Shown piece by piece: positions 1 to 6,289 of a DNA stretch of 64,000 bases. Within the stretch, counting starts at the first letter, position 1, and every line of letters starts with the position of its first letter. A program made the position numbers and the translations under genes. This stretch comes from Acidobacteriota bacterium (GTDB taxonomy: Bacteria > Acidobacteriota > Vicinamibacteria > Vicinamibacterales > UBA2999): the NCBI GenBank assembly GCA_020851835.1, contig JADZBZ010000167.1, positions 1 to 64,000 of the forward strand, read 5' to 3'. The notes beneath the pieces were generated by a model, which searched no databases, was not told the DNA's origin, and saw only the letters and a list, made by a program, of their open reading frames with translations.

Positions 1-312
1 ATCGCGCCGCTCCTTCACTTCGCCGGCGGCCTCCAACACGCGGTACATCGTCCGCGGCGAGCACAGGTACGTGCCTTCATCGAGCAACGTCGCGTGGACC
101 TGCGCCGGCGCCTGATCAAGAAACCGGGGGCTGTCGAGCGTGTCCAGCACGGTCTGCCGCTCGACGGCCGCCAGTGCGCGCGGTGGCGTCGGCCGCGGCG
201 CGGGCGCGCGCGCCGGCTGACGCCGCCGATACACACCGGCGCGCGAGACGCCCAACGCGTCGCAGGCCGCCGCGGTCCCCAGCGTCGTGCTCGCCGTCTG
301 GACGGCCGTCAT
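1..312 (-). CDS. IS3-family transposase OrfB, N-terminal part (cut by window edge)
   Basis: This is the first 104 codons of the catalytic integrase-type subunit of an IS3-family transposase; the DDE core lies beyond the window. The protein begins MTAVQTASTTLG and continues with a helix-turn-helix-like stretch (ACDALGVSRAGVYRRR) typical of the N-terminal HTH_21/OrfB lead. Its ATG shares one base with the stop codon of orfA (TGATG), which indicates translational coupling. In this family OrfA and OrfB normally act together, either as an OrfAB frameshift product or as separate proteins. The call rests on arrangement, overlap and the partner gene; I cannot see the DDE residues. Confidence 0.82.
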   Translation of the reverse strand, partial: MTAVQTASTTLGTAAACDALGVSRAGVYRRRQPARAPAPRPTPPRALAAVERQTVLDTLDSPRFLDQAPAQVHATLLDEGTYLCSPRTMYRVLEAAGEVKERRD

Positions 313-809
313 CAATCGTCCTCGTCGCTCGGCAGGGGATTCAGGGGGATCCCCAGCAACTCGGCAACTTTTTTTTGGTACGCGATGATCGTCTCCGCCC
401 GCTGCAGGCGGCGCGTGAGCCGACGGTTCTCGTGCTCGAGCTGCTTGAGTGTCGGATCGACCGGCCGTGCTTTCCGGCCCCGCTTCTTCGGGGCCACGCC
501 GTGCGCGCGTTGCCGCCGCCAGGTCACCAAATGCGAGGAGTAGAGCCCTTCCTTCCGCAACAGCGCCCCGAGCTCGCCTGCACGGCTGCAGGCATCGGCG
601 CGGCGCAAGATCTCGAGCTTGTACGCCGTGGTGAAGCGCCGCTTCACGTGGCGCGCCGGCACTTCAGGATCGGGTGGGGCCGGCGCGACCGCGCGCTCGC
701 CCGTGGGAGACCCTCCGCTACGGGGCGCCTCGCTTCGCTCGTCGCCCCTCCGCTCCGGCTCTCCCACGGGCGACTGGTCCCTCTGCAGGCTGTGGATCGT
801 AGGCATCAC
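312..809 (-). CDS. IS3-family transposase OrfA (HTH protein) with an inserted palindrome
   Basis: This 165-aa protein is the DNA-binding subunit of an IS3-type transposase. After a variable first 50 residues comes RRFTTAYKLEILRRADAC, the typical start of the HTH_Tnp_1 (OrfA) domain, then LVTWRRQ in the recognition-helix region. A C-terminal leucine-zipper-like coiled coil follows (LKQLEHENRRLTRRLQRAE), which in this family mediates multimerisation. OrfA is normally about 90-110 aa; the extra N-terminal length comes from a GC-rich palindrome read in frame (697-773). A start further downstream in the gene is therefore possible. It is coupled to OrfB through a one-base overlap. Confidence 0.88.
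   Translation of the reverse strand: MMPTIHSLQRDQSPVGEPERRGDERSEAPRSGGSPTGERAVAPAPPDPEVPARHVKRRFTTAYKLEILRRADACSRAGELGALLRKEGLYSSHLVTWRRQRAHGVAPKKRGRKARPVDPTLKQLEHENRRLTRRLQRAETIIAYQKKVAELLGIPLNPLPSDEDD
697..773. repeat. GC-rich palindromic repeat inside orfA
   Basis: A perfect 14-bp inverted repeat, TCGCCCGTGGGAGA at 697-710 and TCTCCCACGGGCGA at 760-773, encloses further self-complementary GC-rich sequence (GGGGCG at 722-727 against CGCCCC at 743-748). It is read through in frame by orfA and encodes an Arg/Glu/Gly-rich insert (GEPERRGDERSEAPRSGG). It resembles a REP-type or other interspersed palindromic element that has entered a coding region. Confidence 0.7.
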
Positions 810-888
810 AGTCGTTGCACCTCCCCGCCCTCGACAGTAATTTCCGCTGGGGAGAGTGTCTCACCTATCTTGGCAGGGAGGGAGATCA

Positions 889-1116
889 GTCGTCGCCAAT
901 CTGTGGGCGGCCGACGACGCCTTCAGCCTCACGCTGATGCGCGAGTTCTACCGCCGGCTGGCCGCTGGCGCGGATGTCGGAGAGGCGCTTCAGCAGGCCA
1001 AGCTGCGGATGATCGAGACGTTCGGCCCGCAGGCGGTGCCGCGCCTGTGGAGCGGCATCGTGGCCTACGGCGACACCACGGCTTCACTCGCTTCGCCTGA
1101 GGCGACGGGTCAATAG
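889..1116 (+). pseudogene. CHAT-domain protein, C-terminal remnant
   Basis: The remnant encodes SVVANLWAADDAFSLTLM, then REFYRRLAAGADVGEALQQ and ends at TAG 1114-1116. This is the closing part of a CHAT (caspase HetF associated with TPRs) peptidase domain, in which a 'SVVA.LW..DD' strand-helix and an 'F+..L..G....AL..A' helix are conserved. The catalytic His and Cys of the family lie upstream and are missing here. The reading frame runs back into the IS end near 888, so the gene seems to have been interrupted by the insertion. The S41-type peptidase gene starts 11 bases downstream, which suggests they once formed a two-gene protease operon. Confidence 0.72.
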
Positions 1117-1126
1117 GCGGAAGGAC

Positions 1127-2338
1127 GTGACACTCAGCGAGAGCCAGCGGCGGGACGTCCTGTCGAAGGTCCTGCAGACCATCGACAAGCAGTTCATGGG
1201 TGCAGAGCCCGATACGGCGGGACTTCGTCGTGAACACGAGGCCGCAATCGTCGGGAGTACCGACGCCGACGAGTTCGAGGCGGCGGTGAACGCGATGCTC
1301 CGTAGCCTGGGCACCAGTCACGTGGGGTTCTTCCACGATAGCCGTCCGCGAGCAGCCGGACGTGTCGCCATCGCTGCGACGTTCATGAAGACGGACACGC
1401 CGGACGGACCGCGATGGATGTTCCAGGACGTTCATCCCGGCGGGGCCGCCGCCGGCGCAGGCATCCAGCCAGGCGACGTGCTGCTGACGATCGACGGCAA
1501 AGACGTGGTGCCGCCAGACGGGCTGCCGTTCCAGCTGGGAACTGCCTACACGTTCACCGTCCGTCGGCCGAACGGATCGACCGTCCAACCGACGGTAGAG
1601 GTCCCTGGTTCCAAGGAGAAGAAGCGTCCCATCGTCGTCCCGGACCAAGTGGTCACCGCGACGAAGCTGGATGACGCGACGGGGCTGATCCGGGTAAGCA
1701 TGTTTCCGGGTGTCCTGGGGATGGACGTGGCGCGCGACATGAGCCGCGCCGTCGCGGACCTGGCGACCGACCGCCTCATCATCGACTTGCGTGGCAACAC
1801 CGGCGGTGGCATCGGGTGCCTCAGGCTGATGAGCTTGATGTGCCCTGACCGGCGAGGTGTGGGCTACAGCGTCAGCAGGGCCGTCGCCCAGCGCGGCTTC
1901 GACAAGGAACGCCTGCCGGCGTTCGACCGGATTCCCACGTCAAAGCTCGGCGTCATTCCGCTAGCAATCAAGTTCGCTAGGGCGAGGCGATCCGTCGCGA
2001 TCTTCACCGAGGCGCTCGGCGCACAGCGGCACCATGGCCGCACGGTGCTGCTGGTGAACGAGCACTCCGCCAGTGCAGCGGAGATGGTGGCCGCATTCGC
2101 GTCGGAATCCGGGCTGGCAACCGTTGTCGGCACCAGGACGCCAGGCCGCCTCGTGGCAACCAGCGGGTTCAAGGTTGGATTCGGGTACCGCGTCGCACTT
2201 CCGGTTGCTGCGTACTTCACGTGGAACGGTACGAATCTCGAAGGCACCGGCGTCGGGCCGGACGTGGTGGAGCCACTCTCACCCGAAGCCATTGGACGGG
2301 GCGAGGACAACCAGCTTAGGCGAGCCCGGTACTGCTAG
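1127..2338 (+). CDS. S41-family (C-terminal processing-like) peptidase with PDZ domain
   Basis: The protein has 403 aa, starts at GTG (GGAAGG upstream) and has no evident signal peptide, so it is probably cytoplasmic. An N-terminal helical region (1-75) is followed by a PDZ-like domain around residues 95-130 (GGAAAGAGIQPGDVLLTIDG). The S41 core follows, with LRGNTGGG near 220-230 and the nucleophile region NEHSASAAEMV near 310. The usual downstream 'GKG' lysine signature is not seen; the equivalent stretch reads TRTPGRLVAT, with a lysine a little later (GFKVG). The enzyme may be an S41 subfamily member with a displaced base, or may be impaired. It directly follows the broken CHAT gene. Confidence 0.8.
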   Translation: MTLSESQRRDVLSKVLQTIDKQFMGAEPDTAGLRREHEAAIVGSTDADEFEAAVNAMLRSLGTSHVGFFHDSRPRAAGRVAIAATFMKTDTPDGPRWMFQDVHPGGAAAGAGIQPGDVLLTIDGKDVVPPDGLPFQLGTAYTFTVRRPNGSTVQPTVEVPGSKEKKRPIVVPDQVVTATKLDDATGLIRVSMFPGVLGMDVARDMSRAVADLATDRLIIDLRGNTGGGIGCLRLMSLMCPDRRGVGYSVSRAVAQRGFDKERLPAFDRIPTSKLGVIPLAIKFARARRSVAIFTEALGAQRHHGRTVLLVNEHSASAAEMVAAFASESGLATVVGTRTPGRLVATSGFKVGFGYRVALPVAAYFTWNGTNLEGTGVGPDVVEPLSPEAIGRGEDNQLRRARYC

Positions 2339-2364
2339 CGGCGTCGACACCAGTGAATTACCGC

Positions 2365-3942
2365 CTAAACCAGGTCGTCACATCGCTCAATACGTGAGGC
2401 GCTCGTCTTGTTGTCGGCCCGCGCATCGATCAGAACGACATCTGGATGATCCGACAGGCCGACATCGCTCAAGATCCGGCGGGCTCGCGACTCCTCCTCA
2501 GCCGTGAAGAACACAATTACCTTGGTGGCGTATTGCGCGTCACTCGCGCGCTGGTACGCCTCAGCCTGATTGACCAGATTCCGGGCCAGCGATTTGCTCT
2601 TGGCCAGTTTGAATTCGACAATTGACTTGTCGAACCTTCCGCGGGAGACCTCGAAGTCCGACGGTCCTCGTCCATTGTTGACTTCGCGGTTGACGTCCGA
2701 CGGCGTGTTGCACCACGTCAGGCGAAACAGGATGTGCAGGTCAGATTCTCTCCGGAGAGGCTCGTCACCTACGAAGAATAGACGCCAGCCGCCCTTGTTC
2801 TCAATCACGTCCTTCAGAAATGCCACCCGCTCTCTCGCTTCGGAGTGGGTCGTCCCACTCGATCCGTAGAATTGCGTGTGCTGGCGCAGTGTTTCTACAA
2901 GCTCACGCACCTGGGCGATATAGAGCCTCTCGGATTCGCGCACTCGCTCGTCCGCGAGTGCCTTGGCGTCGTCGCCCCGGTCCTCCTTGTAGCGGATGTA
3001 GTAGTCGACCACCTCCGGCCACGATCTGATCACCTCACCAACGGCCTCTGCGACCTGCTTGGCACTTGGCTGGCCGTCGGTTGCGCGGCGTCGTGTCGTG
3101 CGACGCTTGGAAGCACGCCGAGCAGGAGCCTTTCGCTTGTCGTCCCGTTCTTGAATGGCCGCGAGCGACTTGGCCAGATACGTGTTGAGCTGGGCCCGCA
3201 GCTGCTCATTCGGAATGGTGGCGACAACCAAGGGGTAATCTCGCGTTAGATCCTCTCTGTTGATCCACACGTCCTCCTTGGTGAGGAGATCCAGAGGCGT
3301 CAAGAGCACGTAGTCATTAGCGATGAACGGAAGCTCGTACCGGCGCGATTGCCACGTCTCAGTAACGTAGTTGAATTCGACCTTGGGCACAGCAATGGTT
3401 CGCCGCTGATGACCCAGCAACCGGTCTCTGGCAAAGGTCTCCGTGTAGGTTAAGAGGAACGACTTGATCAGGTTCGTCGTGAAGTCGCTGATGTTGTCGC
3501 GACCCACGCCATCCGAGATCAAGCAGAGCTTCTCAAGGTGACTGCTTCGCGTGATTGTCTCAGTGCCGAATGACCTAAGAAGAGACGAAAGACTCGCCTT
3601 TAGGGCTCGAGCGAAGTCCAGGCCCAGTCCTGATCCTTGGTTGCCGTTCAAGGAGTAGCCGAGCCAGTTCTGCTTCACCTCACGGAACGTGAACCACGCT
3701 TCGAGATGACCGTCGCTCAAAACCTCGGTGGCAGCCTTATCACGAAGAAACCGCAGATAGCGGATGACGTCTTCGTGAAGGGCCTGATACGCAGGTTCGG
3801 CGCTGTTGAAGAGCAAGAACGGGTCAATGAACAGTGGTAGGTCGTTTATTAGCGAGACGTCCAAGGCGCCGTAGTCGTCAAGGACTTCGGGCGCGATGCC
3901 GAACGCATCTGAGAAGTAGATCTGACTGCGCTGGGGAGTCAC
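2365..3942 (-). CDS. Uncharacterised protein with C-terminal PD-(D/E)XK nuclease-like domain; candidate defence gene
   Basis: The protein has 525 aa and no assignable family name. The N-terminal two thirds are mixed alpha/beta with no catalytic motif I recognise. A basic linker lies near 270-300 (KRKAPARRASKRRTTRRR). The C-terminal part reads GPSDFEVS, then IVEFKLAK, then NQAEAYQRA, which fits the Asp / Glu-x-Lys / Gln-x3-Tyr pattern of restriction-endonuclease-like (PD-(D/E)XK) nucleases (about D429, E443, K445, Q459, Y463). GC content looks clearly lower than in its neighbours, a sign of recent transfer. It sits alone, convergent with the peptidase gene and beside conjugation genes, as accessory defence genes often do. 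Nuclease function is inferred from motifs only. Confidence 0.62.
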   Translation of the reverse strand: MTPQRSQIYFSDAFGIAPEVLDDYGALDVSLINDLPLFIDPFLLFNSAEPAYQALHEDVIRYLRFLRDKAATEVLSDGHLEAWFTFREVKQNWLGYSLNGNQGSGLGLDFARALKASLSSLLRSFGTETITRSSHLEKLCLISDGVGRDNISDFTTNLIKSFLLTYTETFARDRLLGHQRRTIAVPKVEFNYVTETWQSRRYELPFIANDYVLLTPLDLLTKEDVWINREDLTRDYPLVVATIPNEQLRAQLNTYLAKSLAAIQERDDKRKAPARRASKRRTTRRRATDGQPSAKQVAEAVGEVIRSWPEVVDYYIRYKEDRGDDAKALADERVRESERLYIAQVRELVETLRQHTQFYGSSGTTHSEARERVAFLKDVIENKGGWRLFFVGDEPLRRESDLHILFRLTWCNTPSDVNREVNNGRGPSDFEVSRGRFDKSIVEFKLAKSKSLARNLVNQAEAYQRASDAQYATKVIVFFTAEEESRARRILSDVGLSDHPDVVLIDARADNKTSASRIERCDDLV

Positions 3943-4051
3943 GGCCCACAGTCTAGCGCGCTCAAGTCGATGCCGCAGCCCGGAATGACGGGGCTCCGGC
4001 GTTGATGCGGGATCCGGATCCGGATATGGAGTAGGCGAGATGTCGACTCGT

Positions 4052-4744
4052 TCACCGAAGTGTGGCCGCGTAGATGCGCCACGAGTCGCCTACCCGTCGT
4101 ACAGCGAGCTCGTAGTTCGCCGGCGGGATAGAACGAAGGTCAAAGCCAATCTGCACTGTTGTCACAAATTCGCGAATCGTCGCCTCGCCTTGTGCGACCG
4201 CGAGTGACCGCCGCCCGGCGTCGAGCACCTGCACATCGTAGGGTCCTGGCTCTGACCCCACAGGCAGCAGCAGCGTCAGCTCTACCACCCCGCGCGGCAG
4301 TTCCAACGGCGGCGGCGCGTCAGGCGCCGTGGGACTGCGTGTGACCGAGTAGGGGCGCAGATCCAACGTGACCTGCATGACCGCCGGCGTGCCCGCCGTA
4401 CCCGGCGTCGCGCTTCGGCCCGTCTCGAACCACCAGGCCCCTAGCGCCACAATCAGGGCAGCCGCCGCCGCGGCTGCGATCCACCAGCGTCGCGCCGGCC
4501 GATCGTGCATCGCCATGAGGTGTGCCCGCTGCATGTCCCTCACCTCGACGTAGCACGGCGAGCAGTCGAGTAGATGCTCGTAGGCAGGGTCCTCAATTGG
4601 GCGCTCCCGCCGCGACAGCGCCACGAGAACATCGTGTGACGGGCAGCCCTGTCTCGTCGGGTTCGGATGCGCGCCGCGGAAGGCCTCGTCGAGCTCGGCC
4701 CCGAACCCGAGCGCCGCCAGGTCAGGAGGGTTCGGTCTCGTCAT
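4052..4744 (-). CDS. Membrane-anchored zinc-finger anti-sigma-like protein
   Basis: The protein has 230 aa. Residues 53-68 carry the zinc-binding anti-sigma signature His-x3-Cys-x2-Cys (HLLDCSPCYVE). A single membrane helix follows at about 86-106, then a roughly 120-aa extracytoplasmic domain of beta-rich character. The architecture is that of a ZAS-type anti-sigma factor that holds its sigma at the membrane until a signal arrives. It overlaps the upstream sigma gene by 23 bases, so the two are co-translated. The outer domain resembles the beta-sandwich of hypothetical FHA/CHAT-associated regulators only loosely, and I do not assign the signal it senses. Confidence 0.75.
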   Translation of the reverse strand: MTRPNPPDLAALGFGAELDEAFRGAHPNPTRQGCPSHDVLVALSRRERPIEDPAYEHLLDCSPCYVEVRDMQRAHLMAMHDRPARRWWIAAAAAAALIVALGAWWFETGRSATPGTAGTPAVMQVTLDLRPYSVTRSPTAPDAPPPLELPRGVVELTLLLPVGSEPGPYDVQVLDAGRRSLAVAQGEATIREFVTTVQIGFDLRSIPPANYELAVRRVGDSWRIYAATLR

Positions 4745-5375
4745 CGGGGTTCTCGCTCAAAGGTGCAAGAGGTTGTGGCCCGGCAGCCCGAACTTGGGGT
4801 TCACCTGCCGGCGCAGTCTGTTTCGGCTCTGAGTGTTGAACGCCGATGACGCGTCGAATCTTTTCCTTGGCGTGGAAGAGCAGCATGTCGACAGCGGTGG
4901 CCGTGGTGCCACGCCGCTGTGCGATCTCCTGGCTCGAGAGTCCCATGAACTTCCACAGGAAGACGCGCTGCTCGTCCCGCGTGAGCGGGGCGAGCACTTC
5001 CCGCAGCAGGATGCCCTGCTCGATCTGCTCGGCTGAACCATCGAGTGCAGCCACTCGGGACAGTACGGCCTCGCTGGCCGCACCAAGTGTGTGCTGGAGG
5101 AGACGGCCAGGCCCCTGACGGACCCGCGACAGCGCAATGCTGCGAATCGTGACCCAGGCATACCCGTTGATCTTCTCGATGGGACCGGTCCGCCCTTCGC
5201 GAACGACCATGCGCCGACCGGCTTCCTCGAGGACCTCGACCTGCGCGACTTCGTCCTGAAGCGCCGGGAACTCCCGGCGCAAGCGAGGCAGCAGTCGACT
5301 GAGCACGCCTTCAATGCGCGCGTCGAGCGGTTGGCCGTTGCCATCGAGCAGCCCGAGCTTCCGCAGGTGCTCCAT
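4722..5375 (-). CDS. ECF-type RNA polymerase sigma factor
   Basis: The protein has 217 aa. A divergent sigma-2 region occupies about 25-95, and a clear sigma-4 helix-turn-helix lies at about 128-172 (LTRDEQRVFLWKFMGLSS, then QEIAQRRGTTATAVD). A proline-rich tail of about 40 residues overlaps the anti-sigma start. The pairing with a ZAS anti-sigma protein identifies it as an extracytoplasmic-function sigma factor. It is transcribed away from the secretion operon, with about 295 bases between. Its target promoters are unknown; the signal repeated further right in the window is not found near it. Confidence 0.8.
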   Translation of the reverse strand: MEHLRKLGLLDGNGQPLDARIEGVLSRLLPRLRREFPALQDEVAQVEVLEEAGRRMVVREGRTGPIEKINGYAWVTIRSIALSRVRQGPGRLLQHTLGAASEAVLSRVAALDGSAEQIEQGILLREVLAPLTRDEQRVFLWKFMGLSSQEIAQRRGTTATAVDMLLFHAKEKIRRVIGVQHSEPKQTAPAGEPQVRAAGPQPLAPLSENPDDETEPS

Positions 5376-5670
5376 CTACATCCCCATCAGATGGCGCCGG
5401 GAGGATGCGCCTCGATTCACGTGACACGAACGCCAGCGTGGACCATCGGCCGGGGAGCCTGGCCTAGAAAGATTCTGGTCTCAATCAGCGTTCGATCCAC
5501 CAGAGGACGTCGTGCGGGAAGACGTCACGGGATCGAAGTCGGGAAATGCGTGCGGTCTGGCGCCTCGTAACTGGCGTGATTCCGAAACCATCATCGCGCC
5601 GCCCTTACCGACTGTCAACACCTTCCCTGATGCTCCCCCGCAGGCGCGAGTTCCCGCTGGAGGTGTGTCG
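5376..5670. other. Divergent intergenic region between the ECF sigma gene and the secretion operon
   Basis: No gene is supported here. It must hold the start signals for both directions. On the plus strand GGAAAT at about 5540 followed after 18 bases by CGTAAC is a weak ECF-like candidate for the trb operon. A strong ribosome-binding site (GGAGGTG) lies just before the trbC ATG at 5671. In-frame codons upstream of that ATG lack codon-usage character of a real protein. Confidence 0.4.
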
Positions 5671-5964
5671 ATGGCCGACCGCTCTGTGTCCATGCGCGTC
5701 CGGCAAGTGCTGACCCTGGCAACCGTTGCCGTGCTGCTGTTCCCAACCGTCCTTTTGGCGCAATCACCCTGGGAACGGGCAGCTGGCAACCTCGAGCGTA
5801 CGTTCACCGGCCCGCTCGCCCGGTCGCTCGCTCTCGTGGCCATCGTCATTGGCGGCTTGCTCTTCATGTTCGGTGAGGGCGGCGCCAAGCGGCAGATCTC
5901 GGGCATCGTCTTCGGCGGTGGCCTGGCGCTCTTTGCCGCACAGTTCCTGACCTGGCTGTTCTAA
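5671..5964 (+). CDS. trbC: TrbC/VirB2-family conjugal pilin
   Basis: This 97-aa prepilin has a signal peptide (1-31, ending LLAQ). Two hydrophobic helices follow at about 52-68 and 77-96, separated by a short basic loop (GEGGAKRQ), the standard VirB2/TrbC topology. The ATG at 5671 is chosen because GGAGGTG lies 6-8 bases before it; a longer reading frame exists but has no ribosome-binding site. In type IV secretion the processed subunit forms the pilus. It is the first gene of the operon, followed 31 bases later by trbD. Confidence 0.85.
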   Translation: MADRSVSMRVRQVLTLATVAVLLFPTVLLAQSPWERAAGNLERTFTGPLARSLALVAIVIGGLLFMFGEGGAKRQISGIVFGGGLALFAAQFLTWLF

Positions 5965-5995
5965 CCACGAAGCCGATGCTTCGACGAGGGTCCGC

Positions 5996-6289
5996 ATGTC
6001 GGAAGGTCCCACGTATCGTCCCGTGTGCAAGGCACTGCATCGCCCGCTGACGCTGTGCGGCATCGACCGGCGGCTCTTCTTCCTCGCACTGCTGCTCGGC
6101 GCCGCGACGTTCAACCTCTTCTACTCGTTCCTGGCCGGCTTGATCGTGTTCGCCGGCCTGTACGGCGTCGGCCTCTGGGCCACGCATCGCGACCCGGAGA
6201 TGCTCCGCATCCTGTTCGCGTCGTCACGGGCCCGGCGGCGGTACGACCCCGGCAAGCATGACCGCGTGGATATCGAGGTGACAGCGTGA
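5996..6289 (+). CDS. trbD: TrbD/VirB3-family inner-membrane protein
   Basis: This 97-aa protein has a short cytoplasmic N-terminus (YRPVCKALHRPLTLCGIDRR), a paired hydrophobic hairpin at about 27-62 and a basic cytoplasmic tail, as in VirB3/TrbD. These proteins associate with the VirB4 ATPase and help assemble the pilus base. The order trbC-trbD-trbE is conserved, and the stop codon overlaps the trbE start (TGATG). Confidence 0.85.
   Translation: MSEGPTYRPVCKALHRPLTLCGIDRRLFFLALLLGAATFNLFYSFLAGLIVFAGLYGVGLWATHRDPEMLRILFASSRARRRYDPGKHDRVDIEVTA

Larger units (their letters stand above)
1..888 (-). mobile_element. IS3-family insertion sequence, right-hand part
   Basis: orfA and the beginning of orfB lie on the minus strand in the usual IS3 arrangement. 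The right end is placed near 888, because the plus strand reads GGGAGATCA there and CHAT-domain coding sequence resumes directly after it. IS3 elements end in 5'-TG...CA-3', which fits this CA. The other end lies outside the window, so the inverted repeat and the target duplication cannot be checked. The boundary is inferred and could be off by tens of bases. Confidence 0.65.

Noticed and set aside
5550..5600. CGTAAC before trbC as a copy of the shared promoter signal
   Set aside because: The -10 half is missing at N16-N17; it is kept only as part of a weak alternative ECF candidate.
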